Shown: in pieces, positions 48,988 to 57,414 of the stretch
Layout of the letters: each line of letters starts with the position of its first letter
Numbering within the stretch: position 1 is the stretch's first letter
Source: Streptomyces hayashii
GTDB taxonomy: Bacteria; Actinomycetota; Actinomycetes; Streptomycetales; Streptomycetaceae
DNA length: 64,000 bases
Reading direction: 5' to 3'
Assembly (NCBI RefSeq): GCF_024539815.1
Contig: NZ_JAHHIU010000006.1
Span: 1-64,000, forward strand
Notes under the pieces: model-generated
Database searches by the model: none
What the model saw: only the letters and a program-made list of their open reading frames with translations
What the model was told of the DNA's origin: nothing
Position numbers and translations under genes: made by a program

Positions 48988-49851
48988 TCACAGGCCCGCG
49001 CGCACGTCGCGCAGGATCTTCTTGGTGTGCAGCGCTGACGCGGCGTGCGTCGTCATGTGGTCGAGGACCTCCAGATGCGCGGAGACCTCCTTGCGGTCGT
49101 CGAGGTAAAGGGCGCCGGTCAGGTACTCGGTGACGACCATGTCGGGCAGTTCGGGCTCGGCGAAACGGAACAGCGAGAACGGCGCTGACGTCCCCGGATG
49201 CGGACCGTTCGCGAACTCGGAGATCTGTAGGGTGACCCGGTCGCGTTCGGCGAACTCCACCAGTCTGTCGAGCTGTTCGGCCATCACGGCGACGTCCGCG
49301 CTGACCGGGCGGCGCAGCACCGTCTCGTCCATCACCACCCACAGGTGGGGCGGGTCCTCGCTCTCCAGCAGTCGCTGGCGCGCCATGCGCAGCGACACGT
49401 GTCGCTCGATCGCCTCCGGGGTGGTCCGCCCGACGGTGCCCGCCTCCAGGACGGCCCGCGCGTAGTCCTCGGTCTGCAGCAGCCCCGGAACGAAGTGCGG
49501 CTCGTACGAGCGGATCAGCCGGGCCGCGCCCTCCAGGCTGACGTAGAGGCTGAACCACTCCGGCAGCACGTCGTGATAGCGCTGCCACCAGCCGGGCCGG
49601 TTCGCCTCCTCGGTGAGCGAGACGAACGTCTCCGTCTCGGCCTCGGAGACCCCGTAGGCCTCCAGCAGCACCTGCACATAGGGGACCTTCAGCGCGACGT
49701 CGGCCGTCTCCATGCGGCGCACGGTCGCCGGGGCCACGCGCAGGGCGCGGGCCGCCTCCTCGCGACTGAGGCCGGCTGTCTCACGCAGCTCCTGCAGTCG
49801 CCTGCCGAGCACCACCTGGCCCACCGTGGGCGCGGGCCGCCGTTCACTCAC
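48988..49851 (-). CDS. XRE-type helix-turn-helix regulator, DUF5753 family
   Basis: A 287-residue regulator. The N-terminal HTH is LGRRLQELRETAGLSREEAARAL with VAPATVRRMETAD; the C-terminal DUF5753 domain runs from YEPHFVPGLLQTEDYARAVL to the end. This is the WhiJ-like regulator type of Streptomyces, often coupled to small DUF397 proteins. No DUF397 gene is adjacent. A GGCACACGTGCC dyad 24 bp upstream (49875-49886) could be its operator. It leads into the DUF574 methyltransferase gene. Confidence 0.88.
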   Translation of the reverse strand: MSERRPAPTVGQVVLGRRLQELRETAGLSREEAARALRVAPATVRRMETADVALKVPYVQVLLEAYGVSEAETETFVSLTEEANRPGWWQRYHDVLPEWFSLYVSLEGAARLIRSYEPHFVPGLLQTEDYARAVLEAGTVGRTTPEAIERHVSLRMARQRLLESEDPPHLWVVMDETVLRRPVSADVAVMAEQLDRLVEFAERDRVTLQISEFANGPHPGTSAPFSLFRFAEPELPDMVVTEYLTGALYLDDRKEVSAHLEVLDHMTTHAASALHTKKILRDVRAGL

Positions 49852-49874
49852 GCCACGTCTCCCCTACGCGTTCG

Positions 49875-49886
49875 GGCACACGTGCC
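49875..49886. promoter_or_regulatory. Dyad upstream of the DUF5753 regulator gene
   Basis: GGCAC-AC-GTGCC, a perfect 5-bp dyad with a 2-bp centre, 24 bp from the start codon, in the 109-bp gap after the MmyB-like regulator gene. It is a candidate operator only. Confidence 0.35.
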
Positions 49887-49960
49887 AGTGTGTCACGTTC
49901 CGGTGCGCGACTCACGGGAACGGAGTCGGACATTCATCGCGGTCGCCGCATGGCCATGCA

Positions 49961-50884
49961 TCAACCGGCCGCCATGTGAAGGTACTTGACCGTGGCAGGG
50001 TCGGCCGGGAGGAACGTCTCGATGGCGAGCTCGGCGACGGTCACGTCCATGGGGGTGTTGAAGGTGGAGACGGACGAGATGAAGGAGAGGACCCTGCCCC
50101 CGTGCTCGATCCGCATGGGCAGCGCGAAGTACGGAACGTCCTTCGCCGGGTCGGCCGACGCCTGGCCGTCGGATGAAGCGCCCGCCGATGAACAGTCGGC
50201 CGCGGCAGGCCGGGCCGGGGGAGGGCTGTCGGCGACGGGGTACGCGGCGACCTCGTCGTACAGCTCCCGCAGCGGCGCGGAGCGGTACAGCGCGATCTGG
50301 CGCTCCATCTGCGCCAGCAGATGCCCGCGCCACTCGGGCAGGTTGCGGATGCGCGGCGCGAGACCCTCGGGGTGCAGGGTGAGGCGCATCGCGTTCAGCG
50401 GCGGCGTGAGCAGGGACTCCGGCACGCCGTCGAGCAGCATCGAGATGCCCCGGTTGGCCGCCACCACGTCGTAGCGGGCGTCCATGATCAGCGCCGGGTA
50501 TGGCTCATAGCCCCGGATGAGCCGTTCCAGGCCGGTGCGCAAGGTGTCCAGCGCGGGGTCGTCGAGGGGGGTCTGCGGGTAGCGCGGGGCGTAACCGGCG
50601 GCCAGGAGCAACGCGTTGCGCTCCCGCACGGGCACGTCCAGGCGCTCGGCGAGCCGTAGCACCATCTCCTCACTGGGCCGGGAGCGGCCCGTCTCCACGA
50701 AGCTGATGTGCCGGGCCGAGGAGTCGGCGCTCAACGCCAGTTCCAGCTGACTCATCCGCCGCCGCTCCCGCCAGGCCCGCAGCAGCGGGCCCACACCACG
50801 GTCTGCGGAGACTGCGGAGACGGCGGGGGCGGCAGGGGCGGCGGGGGCGTGGACGGCGTTCGCACCGGTCGCGGCAGTGGTCAT
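49961..50884 (-). CDS. XRE-type helix-turn-helix regulator with MmyB-like ligand domain
   Basis: A 307-residue regulator. After an Ala/Pro-rich N-terminus of about 28 residues comes LLRAWRERRRMSQLELAL with ARHISFVETGRSRPSEEMVLRLAERLDV, an XRE HTH. The C-terminal part, with GYEPYPALIMDARYDVVAANRG and the late THFNTPMDVTVAEL-like SSVSTFNTPMDVTVAEL, is an MmyB-like ligand-binding (PAS-related) domain seen in Streptomyces antibiotic-related regulators. Ligand unknown. It is divergent from the pterin dehydratase gene across 162 bp. Confidence 0.87.
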   Translation of the reverse strand: MTTAATGANAVHAPAAPAAPAVSAVSADRGVGPLLRAWRERRRMSQLELALSADSSARHISFVETGRSRPSEEMVLRLAERLDVPVRERNALLLAAGYAPRYPQTPLDDPALDTLRTGLERLIRGYEPYPALIMDARYDVVAANRGISMLLDGVPESLLTPPLNAMRLTLHPEGLAPRIRNLPEWRGHLLAQMERQIALYRSAPLRELYDEVAAYPVADSPPPARPAAADCSSAGASSDGQASADPAKDVPYFALPMRIEHGGRVLSFISSVSTFNTPMDVTVAELAIETFLPADPATVKYLHMAAG

Positions 50885-51046
50885 GCTCAAGACCGTAGTT
50901 GAGGAGCGCACGGATGTACGCGGCTGAAGCCGCTCTCCTGCGGGGAGCGTCGCCTGCTGACCACGGGCGGACCTCTGACCAGGGCCGGGAGGGCGTTCCT
51001 GTGGCACGCTGGACAGGTACGCGACACCCAGGAAGGGAGCCGGGAC

Positions 51047-51352
51047 ATGGCCGTCGAACCGCTGTCGCGGAAAGAGATCGAGGAAAGCCTGTCCGAGCTG
51101 CCCGGCTGGTCCCTGGACGGCGACCGTCTCACCCGCTCGTACCGGCTGGACTCCCACTTCGCCGCGACGGCCCTGGTCGTCCACGTCGCACGGATCCAGG
51201 AGGAGCTCGATCATCACTCCGAGCTGACCCTGGGCTACAACTCGGTGACCCTCGCCGTCCACACCCACAGCGCGGGAGGCGCCGTCACCCGCCTCGACGT
51301 CGAACTGGCCCGCCGAGTCGAGGAAGCGGCCCCCGCCCACGGGGCCCGCTGA
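51047..51352 (+). CDS. 4a-hydroxytetrahydrobiopterin dehydratase (PCD/DCoH)
   Basis: A 101-residue protein with LPGWSLDGDRLTRSYRLDSH, ELDHHSELTLGYNSVTLAVHTH and GGAVTRLDVELA, the whole DCoH fold. His-His in DHHSE carries out the dehydration of 4a-hydroxytetrahydropterin. AAGGGAG is 9 bases before ATG 51047. No aromatic-amino-acid hydroxylase is in the window. It is followed by an unusual A-rich stretch at 51366-51507. Confidence 0.88.
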   Translation: MAVEPLSRKEIEESLSELPGWSLDGDRLTRSYRLDSHFAATALVVHVARIQEELDHHSELTLGYNSVTLAVHTHSAGGAVTRLDVELARRVEEAAPAHGAR

Positions 51353-51365
51353 CCCACCGGCGCGC

Positions 51366-51507
51366 AGGAGAGAAACAGCAAGTAATAGCAAGAAATTTCA
51401 GGAAAGCAGCAGCAAGAAACAAGCAGCAAACAAGTAGCAAGACAAAGTAGTGGGAAGCAGAAGCAGGAACAGAAGCAGAAGTAAGAAACAAGCAGCGATC
51501 AGCAACG
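51366..51507. repeat. A-rich, T-poor simple-sequence stretch
   Basis: About 140 bp dominated by A and G, built from AAGCAGCA, AAGAAAC and AGCAAG-type units, with T nearly absent and GC content far below the surroundings. It sits in the 224-bp gap between the pterin dehydratase and the next methyltransferase. No start plus codon bias supports a gene here, and the opposite-strand frames are low-complexity. Confidence 0.75.
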
Positions 51508-51576
51508 GGCAGGGCAGGGCGCGGCAGGGCGGGCAGGGAGCAGGGGCGGGCAGCGGCGACGGAACGGGGAACGCGC

Positions 51577-52446
51577 GTGCTGGATTACGACAAGGAAGCC
51601 GAACGGTACGACGTCTCGCGCGGCGGAGAGCCCCGTGCGGCGGCGGCCGCGGAGGGCGTCCTGAGTCTTGTGCCGGCCGTGGCGCGCAGTCTGCTGGACG
51701 TCGCCTGCGGCACGGGCATCGTGACGCGGCGGCTCGCGTCCGGCCGGGAGGGGCTCCGCGTGACGGGCGTGGACCGGGCCCCCGGCATGGCCGGGCACGC
51801 GGCTGCCCGGCTGCCCGGCGCCGTCGTCCTGGCCGACGGGCGCAGGCTCCCCTTCCGGGACGGGGGGTTCGACGCCGTGAGCAGCGTGTGGCTGCTCCAT
51901 CTCGTCGAGGATCCCGCGGAGGCGCGGCAGATCGTCGCCGAGTGCGCGCGGGTGCTGCGGCCCGGAGGCGTCTACGTCACCACGGTCGACAAGGGCGCCT
52001 CGCACAACGTGGGCAGCGACATCGATGTCGTCCTCGCGGCACGTCCGCCCCGGGCGGCCTCCGACACCGCCGAGATCGTGATGTCCTACGCCCTGGGATG
52101 CGGTCTGGTCCCGGCCGGCGAGGCCCGTTTCCCCGGCCGGGGGCAGGGCCGCAGTCCGCGCCGGGCCATCGCCGACCTGCGACGCGGCTGGTTCGTCACC
52201 CTGCCGCCCGGGCACCCGCTCGCCGACGACTTCGCCGCCCGCCTCGCGGCCCTGCCCGACCAGGACCGGCCCCGCCCGGACCCGGTCTTCACTCTCAGGG
52301 CGTTTCGGAAACCGCTTCCTGGGATGATTCCGGACGCGCGCCGCCGGGAGGAGCGACCTGAGCAGCCTCCTGCACAACCGCAACCGCAACCGCAACCGCA
52401 TGCGCAACCGCATGCGCAACGGGACGTGTGGCGCGCGGGCGGGTGA
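51577..52446 (+). CDS. Class I SAM-dependent methyltransferase with a low-complexity tail overlapping an antisense gene
   Basis: A 289-residue protein. SAM motif I is LLDVACGTGIVTRRLA (about residue 39), followed by VTGVDRAPGMAGHAA, LPFRDGGFDAVSSVWLLHLV and VLRPGGVYVTT. The domain ends around residue 245. The tail is EERPEQPPAQPQPQPQPHAQPHAQ. The last 152 bp lie antisense to the gene at 52295-53023, whose own tail is also low-complexity. GTG 51577 lacks a good Shine-Dalgarno. The gene follows an A-rich stretch. Confidence 0.8.
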   Translation: MLDYDKEAERYDVSRGGEPRAAAAAEGVLSLVPAVARSLLDVACGTGIVTRRLASGREGLRVTGVDRAPGMAGHAAARLPGAVVLADGRRLPFRDGGFDAVSSVWLLHLVEDPAEARQIVAECARVLRPGGVYVTTVDKGASHNVGSDIDVVLAARPPRAASDTAEIVMSYALGCGLVPAGEARFPGRGQGRSPRRAIADLRRGWFVTLPPGHPLADDFAARLAALPDQDRPRPDPVFTLRAFRKPLPGMIPDARRREERPEQPPAQPQPQPQPHAQPHAQRDVWRAGG

Positions 52447-53023
52447 AGTCCATGACCCAGTTGGTCAGCCAGGTCCGGCCGCCGTCCGACGAGAAGGCCT
52501 GTTCCCAGCGGGCGGAAGCGTCCGAGACGCCTGACCAGATGAAGCGGGCCCGCACGGTCTTTCCGTCGTGCACGTCGTCGCCGTAGAACTCTCCACGGTC
52601 GCGACGAGCCTCGCCCGATCCGTCCCGGCCGCCCGTATCCCCGGCTCCGACTCCGGTTTCGACACCGGTTTCGGCTCGGGCGTCGGCGTCGGCGTCGGCT
52701 CCGGCTCCGGTTTCGGCTCCGGCTCCGTCGGATCCTCCGAAGCCGCCGATCACCGGGGGGAAGAGCCGGCCGCTGCGACTGGACGACCAGTTCAGCGACC
52801 ACTGGCGGGTCTCCGGGTCGAAGAGCCGCAGGGTCAGCCCCTTCGCCCCGAGGTGCGGCATGTCGATCTCGTCGATGTTCGCGGCGCCGTCGAACAGCGG
52901 CCGGCAGGCGGCCGTGGACGCGAACTCCTCCCACTCGCTGTCGGGGTCGAGGAAGTCGGTGCGTCGGCGGTGGCGGACCTCCCACTCGCCGTGCAGGAAG
53001 TCGAAGTCGTGCGGGCTGCTCAT
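52295..53023 (-). CDS. DUF1579-like hypothetical protein with repetitive insert and tail
   Basis: A 242-residue protein. It opens DFDFLHGEWEVRHRR, which is typical of DUF1579-like proteins (lipocalin-type), and has RLFDPETRQWSLNWSSSRSG and ARFIWSGVSDASARWEQAFSSDGGRTW. A Gly/Ala/Asp-rich insert follows the central part, and the tail beyond the domain (HAVAHAVAVAVAVV) is antisense to the methyltransferase 3' end. Function unknown. ATG 53023 overlaps the stop of the upstream gene at 53020, so the two are coupled. Confidence 0.7.
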   Translation of the reverse strand: MSSPHDFDFLHGEWEVRHRRRTDFLDPDSEWEEFASTAACRPLFDGAANIDEIDMPHLGAKGLTLRLFDPETRQWSLNWSSSRSGRLFPPVIGGFGGSDGAGAETGAGADADADARAETGVETGVGAGDTGGRDGSGEARRDRGEFYGDDVHDGKTVRARFIWSGVSDASARWEQAFSSDGGRTWLTNWVMDFTRPRATRPVAHAVAHAVAVAVAVVQEAAQVAPPGGARPESSQEAVSETP

Positions 53024-53604
53024 GAACGGTCTCCCGTCGTTCGGTCGGTCAGGGAGTCGGCGAGGTAGGCGTCGAGGTCGGGGGCCTCGGACGCCGGGCG
53101 GTCGAGCATGTGCCGGACCCACGCGTCCCGTTCGTGCAGGATCGGCGGCAGTTCCCAGACGCAGCCGATCCAGGGCCGGTCGGTCGTCACGAAGTGGGTG
53201 GGATCGTTGTCCGGGCAGCCCAGCACCGGCTGGCCTGCCGCGGCGCCCCCGAAGTGCAGGACGTTGTCCCACACCCAGCTGTACGCGTTGAGGTAGGCGC
53301 CGTCGTCGCCGCCCCGGTGCAGGACGACGAACGTGGCAGGCGGCGTACCGTCCGGCTCGGGCAGCAGTCTCGGGAGGATCGCACAGGCCGCCTTCTCGAC
53401 CTCGGGCGCGATGCCCGTCGGGTCGGCGGTGACGTGGTAGCGCTTGATCCACCGCCCTGCGACCTCCATCGGGGGAAGCACGGTCAGCGTCTTCTCGGCG
53501 AAGGGCACCACGGGCACGAAGGGCACAGCGGGGCCTGGGGGCGTAGGGGGAGCTGAGGGCGCCGCGGAGGCGAGGACGGGGTCCGAAGGGGTGGAGAAGG
53601 TCAT
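53020..53604 (-). CDS. Hypothetical protein, coupled to the DUF1579-like gene
   Basis: A 194-residue protein, unrecognised. An N-terminal Pro/Ala-rich segment precedes a compact region with LPPMEVAGRWIKRYHVTADP, TFVVLHRGGDDGAYLNAYSWVW, PVLGCPDNDPTHFVTTDRPWIGCVWELPPILHERDAWVRHML (each short part). Trp- and Tyr-rich spacing suggests a soluble domain of uncertain kind. ATG 53604 is divergent from the WYL regulator and separated from it by a perfect 11-bp dyad (53624-53650), so it is likely repressed or activated by that regulator. Confidence 0.7.
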   Translation of the reverse strand: MTFSTPSDPVLASAAPSAPPTPPGPAVPFVPVVPFAEKTLTVLPPMEVAGRWIKRYHVTADPTGIAPEVEKAACAILPRLLPEPDGTPPATFVVLHRGGDDGAYLNAYSWVWDNVLHFGGAAAGQPVLGCPDNDPTHFVTTDRPWIGCVWELPPILHERDAWVRHMLDRPASEAPDLDAYLADSLTDRTTGDRS

Positions 53605-53623
53605 GGGCAGGACGCTAGGGCCG

Positions 53624-53650
53624 CTTCACTGACATCCTGTGTCAGTGAAG
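53624..53650. promoter_or_regulatory. Perfect 11-bp operator-like dyad at the WYL regulator start
   Basis: CTTCACTGACA (53624-53634) and TGTCAGTGAAG (53640-53650) are exact complements with a 5-bp centre. It covers the GTG starts of the regulator and lies 20 bp upstream of the divergent gene. It resembles the TGACA/TGTCA-type operators of WYL/YafY regulators. Confidence 0.65.
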
Positions 53651-54613
53651 TCCAGCCGTCTCGTCTCGATCCTGTTGCTGCTCCAGACCCGGGGGCGGAT
53701 GACCGCCGCGCAGCTCGCCGAGGAGCTGGAGGTGTCGGTGCGCACGGTCTACCGGGATGTCGAGGCGCTGGGCGCGGCGGGCGTCCCGCTGTACAGCGAC
53801 GCGGGCCACGCGGGCGGCTATCGTCTGCTCGACGGCTACCGGACCCGTCTGACGGGACTGAACGCCGACGAGGCCGAGGCCCTCTTCCTGGCGGGCGCTC
53901 CCGGGGCCGCCGCCGCGCTCGGCCTCGGGTCGGTGCTGGCCGCCGCGCAGCTCAAGGTCCGTGCCGCGCTCCCCCCGGAGCTGCGGACGCATGCCGACCG
54001 GATCAGCGGCCGCTTCCACCTGGACGCGCCCGGCTGGTACACGGAGGCGGGCGCGCACGACGCGCCGTATCTGACTGCGGTGGCCGACGCGGTGTGGAAC
54101 GACAGGGTCCTGAACGTCGTCTACCGACGCTGGCAGGAGCCCACCGACGTCGAACGCCGGCTCGAACCCTACGGACTGGTTCTGAAGGCGGGACGCTGGT
54201 ACGTCGTGGCCGGCCCGGGACCGCGCACCTTCCGCGTCGACCAGATCCTCGAACTCACCGTGTCGGACGAGGAGTTCTCGCGGCCGAACGACTTCGACCT
54301 GGCCGCCCACTGGGCGGAGTACCAGCGTGGATTCCATGAGCGGCTGTACCGGGACAAGACGGAGGCGGTGGTGCGGCTCGCTCCGGGCGTGACGCTCGCC
54401 CGGGCGACGAGGCTGGACGAGTCGCCGGCGGCGGACGGCTGGACGACGGTCACGGTGCCCATCGAGTCCGTCGGGCACGCCCACGCCGAGTTCCTGCGCC
54501 TGGGCGCGGACGTCGAGGTCCTCCAGCCGGCCGGGCTGCGTGCGCGGATCGCGAGGACGGTGACCGAACTGGCCGCCAGATACGGCGATCAGCCGGCATC
54601 CACGGACGGCTGA
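53639..54613 (+). CDS. WYL-domain (YafY-type) transcriptional regulator
   Basis: A 324-residue regulator. The N-terminal HTH_11 has LLQTRGRMTAAQLAEELEVSVRTVYRDVEALGAAGVPLYS, with pieces no longer than needed; the middle WYL domain carries RRLEPYGLVLKAGRWYVVAG; and the C-terminal WCX-type extension ends REGULATOR-like at ARTVTELAARYGD. WYL proteins respond to oligonucleotides or other ligands and often control DNA-damage or metabolic genes. No Shine-Dalgarno is present; GTG 53639 (or 53645) fits a leaderless start within an operator dyad. Its stop lies in the 5' arm of a terminator. Confidence 0.87.
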   Translation: MSVKSSRLVSILLLLQTRGRMTAAQLAEELEVSVRTVYRDVEALGAAGVPLYSDAGHAGGYRLLDGYRTRLTGLNADEAEALFLAGAPGAAAALGLGSVLAAAQLKVRAALPPELRTHADRISGRFHLDAPGWYTEAGAHDAPYLTAVADAVWNDRVLNVVYRRWQEPTDVERRLEPYGLVLKAGRWYVVAGPGPRTFRVDQILELTVSDEEFSRPNDFDLAAHWAEYQRGFHERLYRDKTEAVVRLAPGVTLARATRLDESPAADGWTTVTVPIESVGHAHAEFLRLGADVEVLQPAGLRARIARTVTELAARYGDQPASTDG

Positions 54614-54640
54614 GGGGACGGCGTCAGTCCGTCCCCTCAG
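54610..54640. terminator. Hairpin terminator spanning the WYL regulator stop codon
   Basis: CTGAGGGGACGG (54610-54621, containing the TGA stop) pairs exactly with CCGTCCCCTCAG (54629-54640) across 7 nt. It lies between convergent genes. Confidence 0.75.
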
Positions 54641-54753
54641 ACCCCTCACGGCGCAGCGGCAGGTCGGTTCAGGGCCTCGGGCGGCCCTCCTGACCGTGGA
54701 GCGGGACGCCGCACGCGATCGTCCGGCCGGCCCCGCCGGGTTCAGCCCACGGT

Positions 54754-57414
54754 TCAGCCCACAGTGCAGCTCTGATCACCGAGCTTGAACACGCCCGGTT
54801 TCGTGTTGGACCCCGTCCAGGCGCCGGTGAAGCCGAAGCCGACCGACGAACCGGCCGCCACGTTGCCGTTCCAGCCGATGTTCTTCGCCGTCACCGCCGA
54901 ACCCGACTGGGTGTAGTCGGCGTTCCAGAGCTGGGAGACCGTCTGCCCGTTGGGGAACGTCCAGTTGAGGCTCCAGCCGGACCACGCGGTCGTGCCGGTG
55001 TTGGCGAGCTTGACGTCCGCCTGGAAGCCGCCCGCCCACTGGTTGGTGATCGTGTACGTCACCGCACAGGCCCCCGTCGGGGTGGGCGGCGTGGGGTCCG
55101 TTCCCCCGCCGCCCCCGCCGCCGGGGTCGGAGGTGTCGCCGTAGACGACGCCCCGGCCGTTCGTCGACACGTACACCCGCCCGTACACCCTCGGGTCGCC
55201 CGTGATGGCCCCGCCCGTCCAACCCCACTGGTGGGCGTCGTCGTTGATGCGGGTCCAGGTCGCTCCCTTGTCCGTGGAGCGGAAGATGCCACGGACTCCG
55301 GCGATCTCCGCGCTGGTGTACAGGGTCTGGTACGACGCGCCCGTCGCCGCCTTGCCGAAGCCGATCGTGTCCGCCTGCTCCACGTTGGACACCTTGGCGA
55401 AGGTCGCGCCGGCGTCGGTCGAGTGCCACAGCCCGTACGCGCCGTCACTCGCCCCGCCCGCCAGCCAGACGTCTCCCCGGACGCCGGGCAGCGCCTTGAA
55501 GCGCACGCTGTCGCCGCTGGGCAGTCCGGTCGCCGAAGACGCGGTGAAGGTCGCTCCGCCGTCCGAACTCATGTAGAACTTGCCCGACTTGAAGCCGTAG
55601 AAGACCTTGGGATCGACCCGGTCCGACTCGACGATCGCGTCGGCGGGGATCCCGGAGGCGGCCTGCCACGAGGTGCCGAAACCGGTGGTGTACTGCACCG
55701 GGGCACCTGCCGGGCTCCACACGAACCGGCTGCCGTCCGCCGCCGCGGCGACCGTCCCGCCGCCGCTGACGCCCGACGGGTCCGTGCCCGCGAACCAGTT
55801 GGCGCCGTTGTCCGTGGAGAACGCCACATGCGGGCCCGAGTCGAGGTTGCCGACCCGCACCACCGTGTCGGGGTTCTTCTCGGCGAAGTCCAGGCTCGTC
55901 GTCGTCGTGAAGTTCGGGGAGGTGAACATCATCGGCGGCGTCTTCGTCAGATCCGTGTGGCGGAAGCCGCCGATGTCGCCGAGCGCGCTGAGCAGCGGAG
56001 CGCCGGCCGGGGGCGAGGCCAGGTCGTTGACCGCCGTCTCCTCCAGCCCCTGCACCATCGGCTTGAGGGTGAACCGCCCTCCGCTGTCCCACTCGGCGAG
56101 GTTCTCCGTGCCGTAGATCGTCGCGCCCGTGCCGTACATCATGCGGCTGGAGTTGAACGGGTCGATCTCCAACGCCTCGGTCATCCAGCCCAGTTTGGGC
56201 GCCTGCTCCGGTGGCGACGGGTTCGCTCCCCAGGTCAGCCACGGCGAGGACGAGACGTCCATCGTGTACCGGTTCGCACGGGTGGGATACGACGTGTAGT
56301 CCCACGCCTTCGTCCAGGTGCCGCCGCTGTCCGTCGAGCGGAAGATCTGCGTGTCCGGCCACCAGGAACTGTAGGCGGTGGCCATGACGGTGCCCGGCTT
56401 CTGGCGGTCGATCGTCAGACCGCTGAAGCCGTAGTACGTGTCCGCCTCCGCCACCGGGCTGATGTCCGTCCATGTCCCGGTGGCCGTCGCGTACCGCCAC
56501 AGCCGGCCCTTGCCGCCGTCGTAGGGGCCGCCCTTGTCGCTGTAGGCGAGGTACAGATAGCCGTTGACGGCGTCCAGCACACCCTTGTGCGCCAGGTATC
56601 CCGTCGGCTGTCCCGCCAGCCGGGTCCAGGTCGCGCCCGCGTCCGTCGAGCGGTACACGGCGTTGTCCTTGTCCGCGACGCCGACGTAGACCGTCTTCGT
56701 CGCCGTGCCGGACGTCCCCGTGGACTCGTCGAAGGTGACCCAGACGATGCCCTGGTTGTCGGAGGCGTACCCGCTGGTGTCGGTCGGATCCTGCTGGTAG
56801 TTGCCGACGTTGGGGAAGGCGGTCACCTGCGACCAGGTGACGCCCGAGTCGGTCGACCGCCACAGACCCTTGCCGCTCGGGGCGCCCAGGTACAGGACGC
56901 TGTTCTTGTTCGGGTCGATCGCGAGCCGCTCTCCCATGCCCCGGCCGGGCATGTTGCCGCCCAGTTTGAAGGGCAGATCGGTCTTCCGCCAGCTCGCTCC
57001 CCGGTCGGCGGAGCGCAGCACGGCCCCGTTCCCCGGGTCCCAGCTGTTGGTGTACGTGCCGACCGCCGCGTACACCTTGTTCGGGTCGACGGAGTCGGAT
57101 GCCAGGCTCACCACGCCGGTGTGCCCCCAGTCCGTCCAGCCGACCGAGTCCAGCAGAGGAGTCCAGCTCTTGCTCGACTCCTGCCAGCGGTACGCGCCGC
57201 CGATGTCGGTGCGGGCGTAGGCGAGGTTCTTCTCCTTGCGGTTGAAGACGATGCCGGGCACAAAGCCGCCGCCGTCGATCCGGGCGTTCTTCCAGGTGTA
57301 CGACTCGGCGGCGAGCGTCGTCCTGGGGCTGTCCGACGCGAGCGCGGGCGGACTGCCCGCGATCAGGCCGGCGGCGAGCGCCAGCACGGCCGTGAGGATG
57401 CGGGTTCTTCGCAC
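54754..57414 (-). CDS. GH74 xyloglucanase with C-terminal CBM2
   Basis: An 886-residue secreted enzyme. The signal peptide covers the first 26 residues (LALAAGLIAGSPPALA). The GH74 catalytic domain (about 38-760) has ARTDIGGAYRW near Asp70 and ALGDIGGFRH near Asp480, the two family catalytic aspartates, and the repeated RSTDGGATW-type beta-propeller strands. A GGGGGGGTDPTPPTPT linker leads to a cellulose-binding CBM2 at about 785-886. It cuts xyloglucan or beta-glucan. GTG 57414 follows GAGGAAGGA. No CebR box is seen in its 333-bp upstream region. Confidence 0.92.
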   Translation of the reverse strand: MRRTRILTAVLALAAGLIAGSPPALASDSPRTTLAAESYTWKNARIDGGGFVPGIVFNRKEKNLAYARTDIGGAYRWQESSKSWTPLLDSVGWTDWGHTGVVSLASDSVDPNKVYAAVGTYTNSWDPGNGAVLRSADRGASWRKTDLPFKLGGNMPGRGMGERLAIDPNKNSVLYLGAPSGKGLWRSTDSGVTWSQVTAFPNVGNYQQDPTDTSGYASDNQGIVWVTFDESTGTSGTATKTVYVGVADKDNAVYRSTDAGATWTRLAGQPTGYLAHKGVLDAVNGYLYLAYSDKGGPYDGGKGRLWRYATATGTWTDISPVAEADTYYGFSGLTIDRQKPGTVMATAYSSWWPDTQIFRSTDSGGTWTKAWDYTSYPTRANRYTMDVSSSPWLTWGANPSPPEQAPKLGWMTEALEIDPFNSSRMMYGTGATIYGTENLAEWDSGGRFTLKPMVQGLEETAVNDLASPPAGAPLLSALGDIGGFRHTDLTKTPPMMFTSPNFTTTTSLDFAEKNPDTVVRVGNLDSGPHVAFSTDNGANWFAGTDPSGVSGGGTVAAAADGSRFVWSPAGAPVQYTTGFGTSWQAASGIPADAIVESDRVDPKVFYGFKSGKFYMSSDGGATFTASSATGLPSGDSVRFKALPGVRGDVWLAGGASDGAYGLWHSTDAGATFAKVSNVEQADTIGFGKAATGASYQTLYTSAEIAGVRGIFRSTDKGATWTRINDDAHQWGWTGGAITGDPRVYGRVYVSTNGRGVVYGDTSDPGGGGGGGTDPTPPTPTGACAVTYTITNQWAGGFQADVKLANTGTTAWSGWSLNWTFPNGQTVSQLWNADYTQSGSAVTAKNIGWNGNVAAGSSVGFGFTGAWTGSNTKPGVFKLGDQSCTVG

